64,000 nucleotides of DNA from Maritalea mediterranea (GCF_021568695.1 NZ_JAKGTI010000001.1:1798001-1862000), one strand, 5' to 3'; counted from the first letter of the stretch, positions 49,733 through 56,162 are shown. Numbers and translations: made by a program. Notes: a model not told the origin generated them from the letters alone.

Positions 49733-49897
49733 CTATTCTTCTTCTTCCTCCTCTGTTACGTGGAACTCGTCAGCATTGACAATTTCCCTCGCAAGTAGGG
49801 TGTTACCAATGTTGCAAGCCTCCCAGTGATCAACACGTAGAGGCAACACGCAGATGGTCTCCCCGTCTTCCGCGAGGAAACAAAGATTCGTCTTCAT
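49733..49897 (-). CDS. 54-residue acidic phage protein
   Basis: ATG at 49897 with AAAGGAG 8 nt upstream; the product begins MKTNLCFLAEDGETICVLPL and ends in six glutamates before TAG. It sits between operator copies 1 and 2, upstream of the winged-helix gene. No family recognised. Small acidic early proteins of T7-like phages often bind host enzymes, but nothing here shows that. Confidence 0.6.
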   Translation of the reverse strand: MKTNLCFLAEDGETICVLPLRVDHWEACNIGNTLLAREIVNADEFHVTEEEEEE

Positions 49898-50166
49898 ATC
49901 TGTACTCCTTTGGAAGCATTAACTTGCACCGCGATCACATTTAATCACGGTTAACGCAGTTAATACGTTAACGTCGAGAACAAGCCTGTTCTAGACCTGA
50001 TTTAGGTGTTCATTCAAGGGCAAAAGCCTCCCCCCTTAACCTTCTGTAAATATCATCGTTTTAGGAGTAGTCGGGACTCCACGCGGAAACCCGCAGGAAT
50101 CCTAAGTATCTGTTTTTGCTGGATTACTTAGCTTGGTGTGGATATCCTGTGAATATTAACCTCCTT
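49898..50166. other. 269-nt non-coding segment with palindromes
   Basis: No convincing gene. It contains ACGTTAACGT copy 2, a second GTTAAC, GAACAAGCCTGTTC at 49978-49991 and, on the minus strand, a hairpin TTAGGA...TCCTAA enclosing GCGG-GTTT-CCGC. AAAGGAGG at about 50162-50169 has no start codon at the right distance. Confidence 0.5.
49965..49974. promoter_or_regulatory. palindromic operator candidate ACGTTAACGT, copy 2
   Basis: Same 11-mer TACGTTAACGT as copies 1 and 3. A second partial site GGTTAACGC lies 10 nt left and the imperfect palindrome GAACAAGCCTGTTC 4 nt right. It is upstream of the 54-residue gene. Confidence 0.6.
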
Positions 50167-50253
50167 TCACTTTGGGTTGGACGAATCGTCACACCTGTAA
50201 ACCATAAAAGCAGGGATTTCGGGCGGCTTTTCTAGACGCGCAAGCTTATGCAT
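50167..50253 (-). CDS. 28-residue phage ORF coupled to its neighbour
   Basis: ATG overlaps the previous stop (ATGCATAA); GAGGAGGGG stands upstream. The product begins MHKLARLEKPPEIPAFMVYR. Translational coupling is the main support. Confidence 0.4.
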   Translation of the reverse strand: MHKLARLEKPPEIPAFMVYRCDDSSNPK

Positions 50254-50362
50254 TGAACCCCTCCTCTCCGAACTCCTCGGTGACCTCCAAAAAGCCAATC
50301 ACGTCGACACCCTCAGGCGTTTGAATGACCATGATGAAACCTTCCACGTCGATTGAACCCAT
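50246..50362 (-). CDS. 38-residue phage ORF
   Basis: ATG at 50362 with AAAGGAG 7 nt upstream; the product begins MGSIDVEGFIMVIQTPEGVD and is acidic. No family recognised. It is coupled to the 28-residue ORF downstream. Confidence 0.55.
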   Translation of the reverse strand: MGSIDVEGFIMVIQTPEGVDVIGFLEVTEEFGEEGFNA

Positions 50363-50472
50363 TACTTTCTCCTTTGCGGTTCGTGTGTGTGTGTGTTGGT
50401 GCGGTATAGGAACAAGCTAAGAGGCCTCCGCAGTCCACCTACGGAAGCCCCCTGCTTGCGCTCTAGGGAGTT

Positions 50473-50781
50473 TTATGAGTTTGCCGCCTTACCCTTAGGT
50501 GGAATTACCATCTGTTCAGATGCCTTGGCCCGATAATAATGGTGCCGGACACTCTCCAACGCCTCCGCGAGGGTTTGCCTTCGGCCATTCGTGGGAACGT
50601 CAGGACTGATCCACTGACAGTGCCAATGCCAAGTCCCTGCAGTCGCGCCATAGTGTTCTGAACGTACAACTCCGACGACCCACCCGTTTCGTTTAACGTG
50701 GTGGATCGTGACAGTCTCATTGCGATGATAAAGGGTATAGGTCCATCTGTCGTTCATGGCGACACAAGATGCCATAGCCAT
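50473..50781 (-). CDS. hypothetical phage protein, about 102 residues
   Basis: Contains WTYTLYHRNETVTIHHVKRN and GTWHWHCQWISPDVP, then a helix TLAEALESVRHHYYRAKASE. No family recognised. No good ribosome site precedes 50781 or the alternative ATG at 50757. It follows the 44-residue membrane ORF by 20 nt. Confidence 0.6.
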   Translation of the reverse strand: MAMASCVAMNDRWTYTLYHRNETVTIHHVKRNGWVVGVVRSEHYGATAGTWHWHCQWISPDVPTNGRRQTLAEALESVRHHYYRAKASEQMVIPPKGKAANS

Positions 50782-50801
50782 GAGAACAGATCAAGAACAA
50801 A

Positions 50802-50936
50802 CTAAACTGGTAGAGGTGCATTTTTCGCCCAGATCACCAGCGACAATACCGGGACGACAAGCACAAAGATTGCCATGAGGGCGACCTCAAACGGGTCCGG
50901 CCCTCGCTCCTGTTTAAGCCTTTCTAGGATATTCAT
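50802..50936 (-). CDS. 44-residue single-pass membrane protein
   Basis: ATG at 50936 with GAGGAGG 6 nt upstream. The product begins MNILERLKQERGPDPFEVAL and continues into one hydrophobic helix (about residues 19-38) ending WAKNAPLPV. It lies 10 nt after the cysteine-peptidase-like gene. Function unknown. Confidence 0.6.
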   Translation of the reverse strand: MNILERLKQERGPDPFEVALMAIFVLVVPVLSLVIWAKNAPLPV

Positions 50937-50946
50937 TGAGGCCTCC

Positions 50947-51366
50947 TCAGTCTAACAGCCAGACGCCGCATGTCAGTTTGCGAGAAGCCCGACATAATCC
51001 AACTGGACGGACGCCATCCTGATCAACCATCCACCCATCTTTCACCACCTGAACGTGACCAGTGGTCCACACAAGATGACGGTGATGGCGCTTGAGGTAT
51101 GGGATCAAATTCTTGAGTGACTTGCGCCGCACCGGAAGCGCCTTAGGCTTAACGCCAAAGTGTTTGAGCGCATTCATAATTAACTCCATCGAAAGATAAC
51201 CCTTCCAGTTACTCCGACGATCCCTTGCGAAATGATCCCAGACAGTTTGGAAGTCCAGCCCAGCGGCCACCGCTACTGCCGTAATCCCACACACTGGACC
51301 TCGAGGCGTCCCATTTGGGACAGCCAGACCAATGTCACGAGGCACTTCAAACTCACGCTTAATCAT
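50947..51366 (-). CDS. phage protein with cysteine-peptidase-like residues
   Basis: 139 residues from ATG 51366 (MIKREFEVPRDIG), with GGAG about 10 nt upstream and an 8-nt overlap with the previous gene. GPVCGITAVAVAAG followed about 75 residues later by TTGHVQVVKDGWMVDQDG gives a Cys...His...Asp layout like C39/papain-type peptidases. This is a pattern match by eye; the protein could also be an inactive relative. Early location suggests action on host proteins. Confidence 0.6.
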   Translation of the reverse strand: MIKREFEVPRDIGLAVPNGTPRGPVCGITAVAVAAGLDFQTVWDHFARDRRSNWKGYLSMELIMNALKHFGVKPKALPVRRKSLKNLIPYLKRHHRHLVWTTGHVQVVKDGWMVDQDGVRPVGLCRASRKLTCGVWLLD

Positions 51367-51589
51367 CGTATGAATACTCCTCTGCAATGCTATCCAAGAT
51401 CATTTTCTTCCGGTCTTCCGGTGTCTGTTCATTTTCAAAAAGATTTCCCAGAGACTGATGCAAGTCGTCGCAGTCGCTACCCGTTTCGAGTAACGACACC
51501 GCTTCGTCAGCCTTGCGATTGAACCTTCCAACACCCATGACCCCATCGTAGAGCCACTGATATTGATGCCCCTCATAATATATCAACAT
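51359..51589 (-). CDS. 76-residue acidic phage protein
   Basis: ATG at 51589, directly behind promoter-like repeat P1. Product begins MLIYYEGHQYQWLYDGVMGV and ends SIAEEYSYDD. No family recognised. Overlaps the next gene by 8 nt. Confidence 0.65.
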   Translation of the reverse strand: MLIYYEGHQYQWLYDGVMGVGRFNRKADEAVSLLETGSDCDDLHQSLGNLFENEQTPEDRKKMILDSIAEEYSYDD

Positions 51590-51597
51590 TACCGTTA

Positions 51598-51620
51598 TTT
51601 CCCCGTTATCGTAGGTATTA
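51598..51620 (-). promoter_or_regulatory. T7-promoter-like repeat P1
   Basis: Minus strand TAATACCTACGATAACGGGG plus AAA. It has the same length and layout as the T7 promoter (TAATAC at the start, G run at the end). It lies 8 nt upstream of the 76-residue gene. Confidence 0.65.
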
Positions 51621-52409
51621 GCCTATAACAAAGCCGGACTTGTCCTTACGAGCGTCACCCTTTGCGTAGAGCGCAACGATCACACCTTTGGGATCAAGAT
51701 GTCGTAAGTCAGTCTCGTCTCCATTCACGATTGGAACCTCCTTTGTTGGCTCACCGAACAATGCAGTACCTTCAAACTTTTCGATTGTTTTCTTGTCGCG
51801 GAAAACCACGGCAACGTTACACCCAGTGTCGCTATGCGCCTTCTCAACAGCCATCGCATATTTACTATCGGCTTCACTATATGAAAGCACCAGCGTGTAA
51901 TTATCAGGCAGATCACGATAAACCCGCTTGTAAATCTTGGTGTAATCGTAGAACTGAATGTTTGGGAATGCCTCAAAGATGTGGGCGTAATTCACCACGT
52001 AGTGCATCGGATCATCATGTTGGGTTTTATGAGTCCGAACACATGGATGCCCTACTTCCCATTGAATATCTGATGTCCCATTGAGACGCACCACGGGCTT
52101 CACACCTTTCTTGGCGCAGTAACGCTCAAACCGCTCGAGGTTGTCCACCAATTCACTCATGAACGCAGCACGATCTTTGTGATAACGCTGGGTCTTCGCA
52201 ACACGAGCCTTTTGCACGTTGCTCATGCGACCACGTCCGGCAGTGTTGAGACACGCCTTGAGACACCCAGCCTTCTCAGCCATAGGGCAAACTGTTGGAC
52301 CACCTGCCAATGTAGCTGGTGCAAGGTACATGATTGCAGTCTCAAATGCACCGTCACCCTTAACAGTCTTTGCGTTGTTTCCTGAGCGGATCAGTGTTCC
52401 GGCGAACAT
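51618..52409 (-). CDS. cysteine-rich phage protein, GP88/DUF7227-like
   Basis: 263 residues from ATG 52409, chosen because GGAGGG stands 8 nt upstream within repeat P2; a longer frame to 52481 crosses P2. C41, C48 and C52 lie in TVCPMAEKAGCLKACLNTAG, a possible metal or Fe-S site, and RLNGTSDIQWEVG follows. I associate this with a phage family called GP88/DUF7227 of unknown function, with limited certainty. It is the largest gene of the early region and has a repeat-borne promoter of its own. Confidence 0.75.
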   Translation of the reverse strand: MFAGTLIRSGNNAKTVKGDGAFETAIMYLAPATLAGGPTVCPMAEKAGCLKACLNTAGRGRMSNVQKARVAKTQRYHKDRAAFMSELVDNLERFERYCAKKGVKPVVRLNGTSDIQWEVGHPCVRTHKTQHDDPMHYVVNYAHIFEAFPNIQFYDYTKIYKRVYRDLPDNYTLVLSYSEADSKYAMAVEKAHSDTGCNVAVVFRDKKTIEKFEGTALFGEPTKEVPIVNGDETDLRHLDPKGVIVALYAKGDARKDKSGFVIG

Positions 52410-52414
52410 GGTAT

Positions 52415-52438
52415 TCCCTCCGTTATCGTAGGTATTTA
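52415..52438 (-). promoter_or_regulatory. T7-promoter-like repeat P2
   Basis: Minus strand TAAATACCTACGATAACGGA followed by GGGA. The 3' end of the repeat doubles as the ribosome site of the cysteine-rich gene (ATG at 52409), so transcription would start almost at the Shine-Dalgarno. Confidence 0.65.
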
Positions 52439-52511
52439 GACAAAAAAATAGCGTGGGTTTTCTCTGATTTTCCCACGCCATTAAGCGAAAACTTGCGATG
52501 TTCGGAGGCGA

Positions 52512-52859
52512 CTAAACAGTCACATAAAGAGTCCAAAAATATAGCCCAACGGATATCCCAAAGAACCCAAAGAACGCCTTGTAAAACTGACGAGACCGCA
52601 GCGCATAAACTGCGGTGATCACCAGCAAAATCAGCGTGTAAGTGAGGTTTATTCGCATGAACATGGTGGAATAAAGGAAAGCAAAGACAATACCCAGTGA
52701 GAAGATGACCCACCAGTCCTTCCAGCTTTTCTTCTTGAGACCCACCACGGTTGAAACCACGAGAACCCCCAGCGATATTAAGACAAATATCAGGCCACGG
52801 ATTTCGGAGTAACTTTCAAAACCCCACGACTGCAAAAGCAGGATCAATTCTAACGTCAT
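52512..52859 (-). CDS. phage membrane protein with about four helices
   Basis: 115 residues from ATG 52859 (MTLELILLLQSWGF), with GAGGGGG 3-4 nt upstream; the frame opens at 52928 from a TTG. Hydrophobic segments at about 22-42, 50-65, 72-88 and 95-112. No family recognised. An early membrane protein in a T7-like prophage could affect superinfection or the cell envelope; this is inference. Confidence 0.65.
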   Translation of the reverse strand: MTLELILLLQSWGFESYSEIRGLIFVLISLGVLVVSTVVGLKKKSWKDWWVIFSLGIVFAFLYSTMFMRINLTYTLILLVITAVYALRSRQFYKAFFGFFGISVGLYFWTLYVTV

Positions 52860-52887
52860 ATCCCCCTCAAATTGTTTCTTTAGTAGC

Positions 52888-52974
52888 TCAATCTGAGAAC
52901 TGATAAGACCACCTTCCCCGCTTTTCAAGCCGCCTCTTGATTAACTTAATAAAGTGGTGACTAGAATTACTCAT
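52888..52974 (-). CDS. 28-residue basic phage ORF
   Basis: ATG at 52974 with AAGGTGG upstream; product begins MSNSSHHFIKLIKRRLEKRG. Basic and short; supported only by its ribosome site and position before the membrane protein gene. Confidence 0.4.
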   Translation of the reverse strand: MSNSSHHFIKLIKRRLEKRGRWSYQFSD

Positions 52975-53073
52975 ACGCCACCACCTTAGAACGTTAATCC
53001 CTATCTTTTGGTGGTTGATTGCTTTTGCCAGCCCGGTGCAATTGATGCCTACCAACCTGCTGCACGTCCAGAT

Positions 53074-53136
53074 TTAGGGGATACTCTTAGGCGTATCTGT
53101 CCTGCATCTTTCAGTGGTCCTTGCGAGACTGGTCAT
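53074..53136 (-). CDS. possible 20-codon leader ORF
   Basis: ATG at 53136 with CAGGAG 3 nt upstream, product MTSLARTTERCRTDTPKSIP. Very short; may be chance. Confidence 0.2.
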   Translation of the reverse strand: MTSLARTTERCRTDTPKSIP

Positions 53137-53201
53137 GTCTCCTGCTGCCTACTGAAGCAATCTTTTGTGTCGAAACATTGTGCCTTTGGATAGGTCACAC
53201 A

Positions 53202-53231
53202 ATATCAGACAATTCATATTCACGATGTCAA
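53202..53231 (-). promoter_or_regulatory. TTGACA-N18-TGATAT promoter candidate, overlapping a boxA-like motif
   Basis: Minus strand TTGACA at 53226-53231 and TGATAT at 53202-53207. The surrounding AGTTCTTTGACATCGTGAA is repeated at about 53457-53476 and resembles the alphaproteobacterial rrn boxA, so it may be an antitermination site rather than a promoter. Confidence 0.35.
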
Positions 53232-53325
53232 AGAACTTAGGGGTTCGCACCCTATCCGCTCGAGCCGCCTAAGCGTCTGTCGCTGATTTCTGTTCAACGC
53301 TAACAATCTTCGTTAGTGCCGCCAA

Positions 53326-53346
53326 CTACGTTATCGGAGATATTTA
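53326..53346 (-). promoter_or_regulatory. T7-promoter-like repeat P3
   Basis: Minus strand TAAATATCTCCGATAACGTA plus G. Shares CTCCGATAACG with P5. Followed about 90 nt downstream by a boxA-like motif. Confidence 0.5.
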
Positions 53347-53456
53347 TGAGAACTTTTCCGAACCGCGCAGATCACCTAGCTGTTGGCCTTTTGCCTGTTG
53401 CTGTTGTGGTGTCCGCTAGGCCGTTTGATTGCCTCAAATCGTCCGCAAACGTAATC

Positions 53457-53476
53457 TTCACAATGTCAAAGAACTG
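53457..53476 (-). promoter_or_regulatory. boxA-like motif 2
   Basis: Minus strand AGTTCTTTGACATTGTGAAG, flanked by a CTTCA/TGAAG inverted repeat. It lies about 70 nt downstream of repeat P4. The other copy is at 53219-53237. Confidence 0.35.
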
Positions 53477-53543
53477 AAGCGTTGAGTGCTTCCCGCTGAA
53501 GTCTTTCGGTGTCCCGCTTCGTTCAGCGTGGTTACACCCTAGC

Positions 53544-53569
53544 TTACCTCCGTTATCGTAGTCAATATC
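53544..53569 (-). promoter_or_regulatory. T7-promoter-like repeat P4
   Basis: Minus strand GATATTGACTACGATAACGG followed by AGGTAA. Core CTACGATAACGGAGG is identical to P2. Confidence 0.55.
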
Positions 53570-53648
53570 TTTTTTGTAGATTTTTGAAAATTTTTTGAGA
53601 GACTTTTTCGCCCTATAATAAGTCACCCTTGGCGCGGTATAGGATCGC

Positions 53649-53703
53649 TGCGGTATCTTTGCGGTGTCTCTGCGTTATCTTTGCGGTGTCTTTGCGTGAT
53701 ATT
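53649..53703. repeat. five tandem 11-bp repeats
   Basis: Plus-strand units TGCGGTATCTT, TGCGGTGTCTC, TGCGTTATCTT, TGCGGTGTCTT and TGCGTGATATT follow without gaps. A partial unit GCGGTATAG lies just left. Position between early genes and terminase recalls the short-repeat arrays next to T7 terminal repeats. Confidence 0.75.
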
Positions 53704-54060
53704 TCAAAAAATGTGGGATCAGACAAAAAGACAAAAGAGACCAAAGGAAAGCGCGGGGCTTCTCTTGGGCATCTCATTGGTCACCCTACCTTTGCAGATG
53801 TGTTATCTAGTATGATATCTAATGTTTTCAGACACTTATCAAAAAGATGTGTCGCCAGTTGTGACAATTCTCGCGCCATATAGGGCATTTGCGACCCCCT
53901 ACCCACCCCCACGGGGGAAACGAAGTCTTCACTCTCTACGAAATACCACTTCAGATTTTTTCAGAAAACCTCCGCGATATCTCAGAGGGACCCTCACAGC
54001 ACACTCTAAACACCTCCGTGCTGCCCCACAGTTGCGATCTCAGAGGCTTCGCGAAGGTCT

Positions 54061-54083
54061 CCGCTAGGGATATACCAGAGAGA
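54061..54083 (-). repeat. class 2 conserved element, copy A
   Basis: Plus strand CCGCTAGGGATATACC plus AGAGAGA. It matches copy B (56163-56185) at 20 of 23 positions; similarity continues to the right for about 20 nt (to CACAG). The minus-strand end TAGCGGAGA resembles the start region of a phage promoter. Confidence 0.55.
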
Positions 54084-54094
54084 ACATAAACGAC

Positions 54095-54172
54095 TCTCAC
54101 AGGTCATTTATTTAGGTCCGTTATCGGAGCTAACTTGCTACAGACAACCGGAGCTAAGACTGACCTGTGAGA
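54095..54172. repeat. 12-bp perfect inverted repeat enclosing P5
   Basis: TCTCACAGGTCA (54095-54106) and TGACCTGTGAGA (54161-54172). The 54-nt loop contains P5 and a direct repeat CGGAGCTAA (twice). Confidence 0.7.
54112..54136 (-). promoter_or_regulatory. T7-promoter-like repeat P5
   Basis: Minus strand AAGTTAGCTCCGATAACGGA followed by CCTAA. Lies within the inverted repeat 54095-54172. Confidence 0.5.
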
Positions 54173-54173
54173 A

Positions 54174-54347
54174 ATCTATGAGTGAACGTGGAGATATCTT
54201 GCGAGATAACAATGAGAGAACTCTGGAGATATATCTTAGATATTATCTTTGCTGTTATATCTCATAATAATCTCATAAAGACCTTATGAGGTATCTCTAA
54301 GATATCTATGAGTTATATATGAGATAGGGTACTCGATTTTATCTCAT
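54174..54347. repeat. cluster of ATGAGATA/TATCTCAT-type short repeats
   Basis: About ten full or near copies of GAGATA, TATCTC or ATGAG in both orientations within 175 AT-rich nt, e.g. TATATCTCATAATAATCTCA and GAGATATATCTTAG. One pair, ATGAGATA (54319-54326) and TATCTCAT (54340-54347), forms an inverted repeat across the -10 of the promoter at 54326-54354. Confidence 0.65.
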
Positions 54348-54354
54348 TTGTCAA
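54326..54354 (-). promoter_or_regulatory. strong host-type (sigma-70) early promoter candidate
   Basis: Minus strand TTGACA (54349-54354), 17-nt spacer, TACCCT (54326-54331). It starts 40-60 nt after the terminase stop and reads into the early region. Palindrome copy 3 stands 7 nt upstream of the -35, and the ATGAGATA inverted repeat spans the -10. Confidence 0.65.
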
Positions 54355-54361
54355 TACCCCT

Positions 54362-54371
54362 ACGTTAACGT
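54362..54371. promoter_or_regulatory. palindromic operator candidate ACGTTAACGT, copy 3
   Basis: Third copy of the 11-mer TACGTTAACGT, immediately upstream of the near-consensus host promoter. Confidence 0.6.
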
Positions 54372-54410
54372 GGGTAATTATTTTTGAGAGAAAACAGCAA
54401 CAATGGTGTC

Positions 54411-56108
54411 TTAGAATGAAGTCCAAGCCATCTTAGACCCACCTGAGAACTCCTTGTTTAATGGAGACTCATGGAGACGTCTGATTTGCTCCTCTAACCA
54501 CTCTTGATGCTGTCTATCAGCAACCGTTGCTGCGTCTTGGTTCATCAGCTCAACAAAATGACCAACCAACATTGCCAAGGTATCAATTCTGTCATCATGT
54601 CTCAGAGCGTCTTTTTGACGACAGATATGTGTCATCTGATAGAACAAACTCTTGTGGCTTCTGATGCTTGTCTCATACTTCTGAATAGACTTGTGGTCTT
54701 CTTCAATGACCGATGGGTCTACGATCAGGCGATGCTGAGAAATCACAGGTTCCAACACGTCGAGAATGCGCATTTCCTTCATGGTATTTGAACGAACTTC
54801 AACAATCTCGGCGTTGACGTCATTGCGTCTCAACACAGGCTCTAGAAGCTTCCCAAACATACCATCGCCGAAGTTACTTTCGATAACGATGGATTGAACC
54901 TTATGCATCTTAGCGATTGTCACAAGGGTCTGCAGAGTTTCTTCATCGTAACCACCAGAGAGACCCCCAGCGGCTGGCACCCAGATGTTCGAAGCAAGCA
55001 TATAACCAACGGCATAACCTGTTTCGTCTTGACCTCGACCAGAGGGGTCAATTGCCATGACGCGATGTTGGTAGTGATCGAACTCATTCCCATGTCCTGC
55101 TGCTGCATACATGCGGTCACCGGACATACCATAGTTGGGAAGGTCTTTGAGTTCCCTGTCGGGATTCGGGAGCCAGAAGGTTTCGATTGGTGCCTTTTCA
55201 GGCGGCACCGGAAAGACCACAAGGTCCTTCAACTTCAAGGGGAAACGCTCCTCGTCCGACAGAGAGGTGTTGAGCATAAACTGCAACTGGTAACCTGCAA
55301 GCCCATACTCAGCCTTGCGGTCCATGAGTTCATCTAGATCGAAGCGATCAGGATCAACAGCTTGACCGAAACGACCCTCGTCGTACATCTTGCGGACCAT
55401 CGGTGCCAGATCATCACCGTAGTTGACGATTTCTTCCTTGGTTGGCACCTGACTGGGCCAAATACGCTTGGTAAAGGTTTCAGGCAGCTTGTTGTAAATG
55501 CTGTCTTCCGTCTGGGGTGTACCCAGATAAATCACGCGAGAAGTCTCAAGGGGTTTCAGGATAGCCGAGAACTCTTTCGTTTTCTCGATCAACTTGTCGC
55601 GCATGGTGACAGTCGCAGAGTTGTTCACCACTTCGACGTCATCGACAATGATGATATCAGCACGACCACCAGTAAGCTGGCTGTCAATGCCCTTAGCGAA
55701 GACAGAGGGTGTCTGATCGGGTTCTGCGGGACCCACATCGAACTCAACGCGGCTTGAACGCTGCGATGGTCGAGGTTTGAGGTGTTGGAGTTGAGGGACA
55801 GTCTGGATCAACTGCATCGTGAAGGTCACGAAGTTGTCCGATCGGTTCTTCGACGCAGACACCACCATGATCTTCAACTGAGGGTTCTTGTAGAGTTCCC
55901 AAAGTACGTATGCAGAAGTGATGAATGACTTCCCGATCCCCCGGAAAGCTTCAATGCACATCTTGTTTGGTCCATGCTGAATGAACCGCGCGATGTCGTA
56001 CTGAGCCGGGGTCGGATTAGGAAGATTGATGTGCTTCCAGATCATCCAAAGGAATTTTCGGAAGTCCTCCTTGAGAGGATCAACTTCCTCTTTGGGTTTA
56101 ATGACCAA
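54411..56108 (-). CDS. phage terminase large subunit, T7 gp19-like
   Basis: A 565-residue packaging motor. Walker A is EAFRGIGKS (K60, S61) and Walker B DIIIVDD (151-157), as in T7 gp19, followed by motif region SASKNRSDNF. The nuclease domain has VMAIDPSGRGQDETG and DDRIDTLAMLVGHF. It cuts and translocates phage DNA into the prohead. The start is uncertain: the frame opens with TTG at 56108 without a clear ribosome site. The gene is last of the late cluster, as in T7. Confidence 0.93.
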   Translation of the reverse strand: MVIKPKEEVDPLKEDFRKFLWMIWKHINLPNPTPAQYDIARFIQHGPNKMCIEAFRGIGKSFITSAYVLWELYKNPQLKIMVVSASKNRSDNFVTFTMQLIQTVPQLQHLKPRPSQRSSRVEFDVGPAEPDQTPSVFAKGIDSQLTGGRADIIIVDDVEVVNNSATVTMRDKLIEKTKEFSAILKPLETSRVIYLGTPQTEDSIYNKLPETFTKRIWPSQVPTKEEIVNYGDDLAPMVRKMYDEGRFGQAVDPDRFDLDELMDRKAEYGLAGYQLQFMLNTSLSDEERFPLKLKDLVVFPVPPEKAPIETFWLPNPDRELKDLPNYGMSGDRMYAAAGHGNEFDHYQHRVMAIDPSGRGQDETGYAVGYMLASNIWVPAAGGLSGGYDEETLQTLVTIAKMHKVQSIVIESNFGDGMFGKLLEPVLRRNDVNAEIVEVRSNTMKEMRILDVLEPVISQHRLIVDPSVIEEDHKSIQKYETSIRSHKSLFYQMTHICRQKDALRHDDRIDTLAMLVGHFVELMNQDAATVADRQHQEWLEEQIRRLHESPLNKEFSGGSKMAWTSF

Positions 56109-56162
56109 AAATAGACTCGTGGATTGAAATCTAGGGGGTCTGTGGAGTCGTTTTAAAGGCCC

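Larger units (their letters stand above)
53137..54410. other. 1.27-kb regulatory and repeat region without convincing genes, presumed joined phage ends
   Basis: Holds repeats P3, P4 and P5, two boxA-like motifs, an 11-bp tandem array, a 12-bp inverted repeat, one class 2 element, a TATCTCAT-rich cluster, a host-type promoter and palindrome copy 3. It separates terminase (virion right end in T7-like phages) from early genes (virion left end). Confidence 0.6.

Noticed and set aside
53372-53626. 84-codon minus-strand frame in the prophage regulatory region
   Set aside because: It starts at a GTG without ribosome site and runs across promoter-like P4 and a boxA-like motif, so it is better read as non-coding control DNA.
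53649-53703. Tandem array considered as a CRISPR
   Set aside because: Units are 11 bp with no spacers.
53629-53883. 84-codon plus-strand frame
   Set aside because: Its first part is the translated 11-bp tandem array and it opposes all prophage genes.
54880-54896. CGATAACG on the plus strand inside terminase
   Set aside because: Opposite orientation to the P1-P5 family, within coding sequence, and lacking the flanking consensus.
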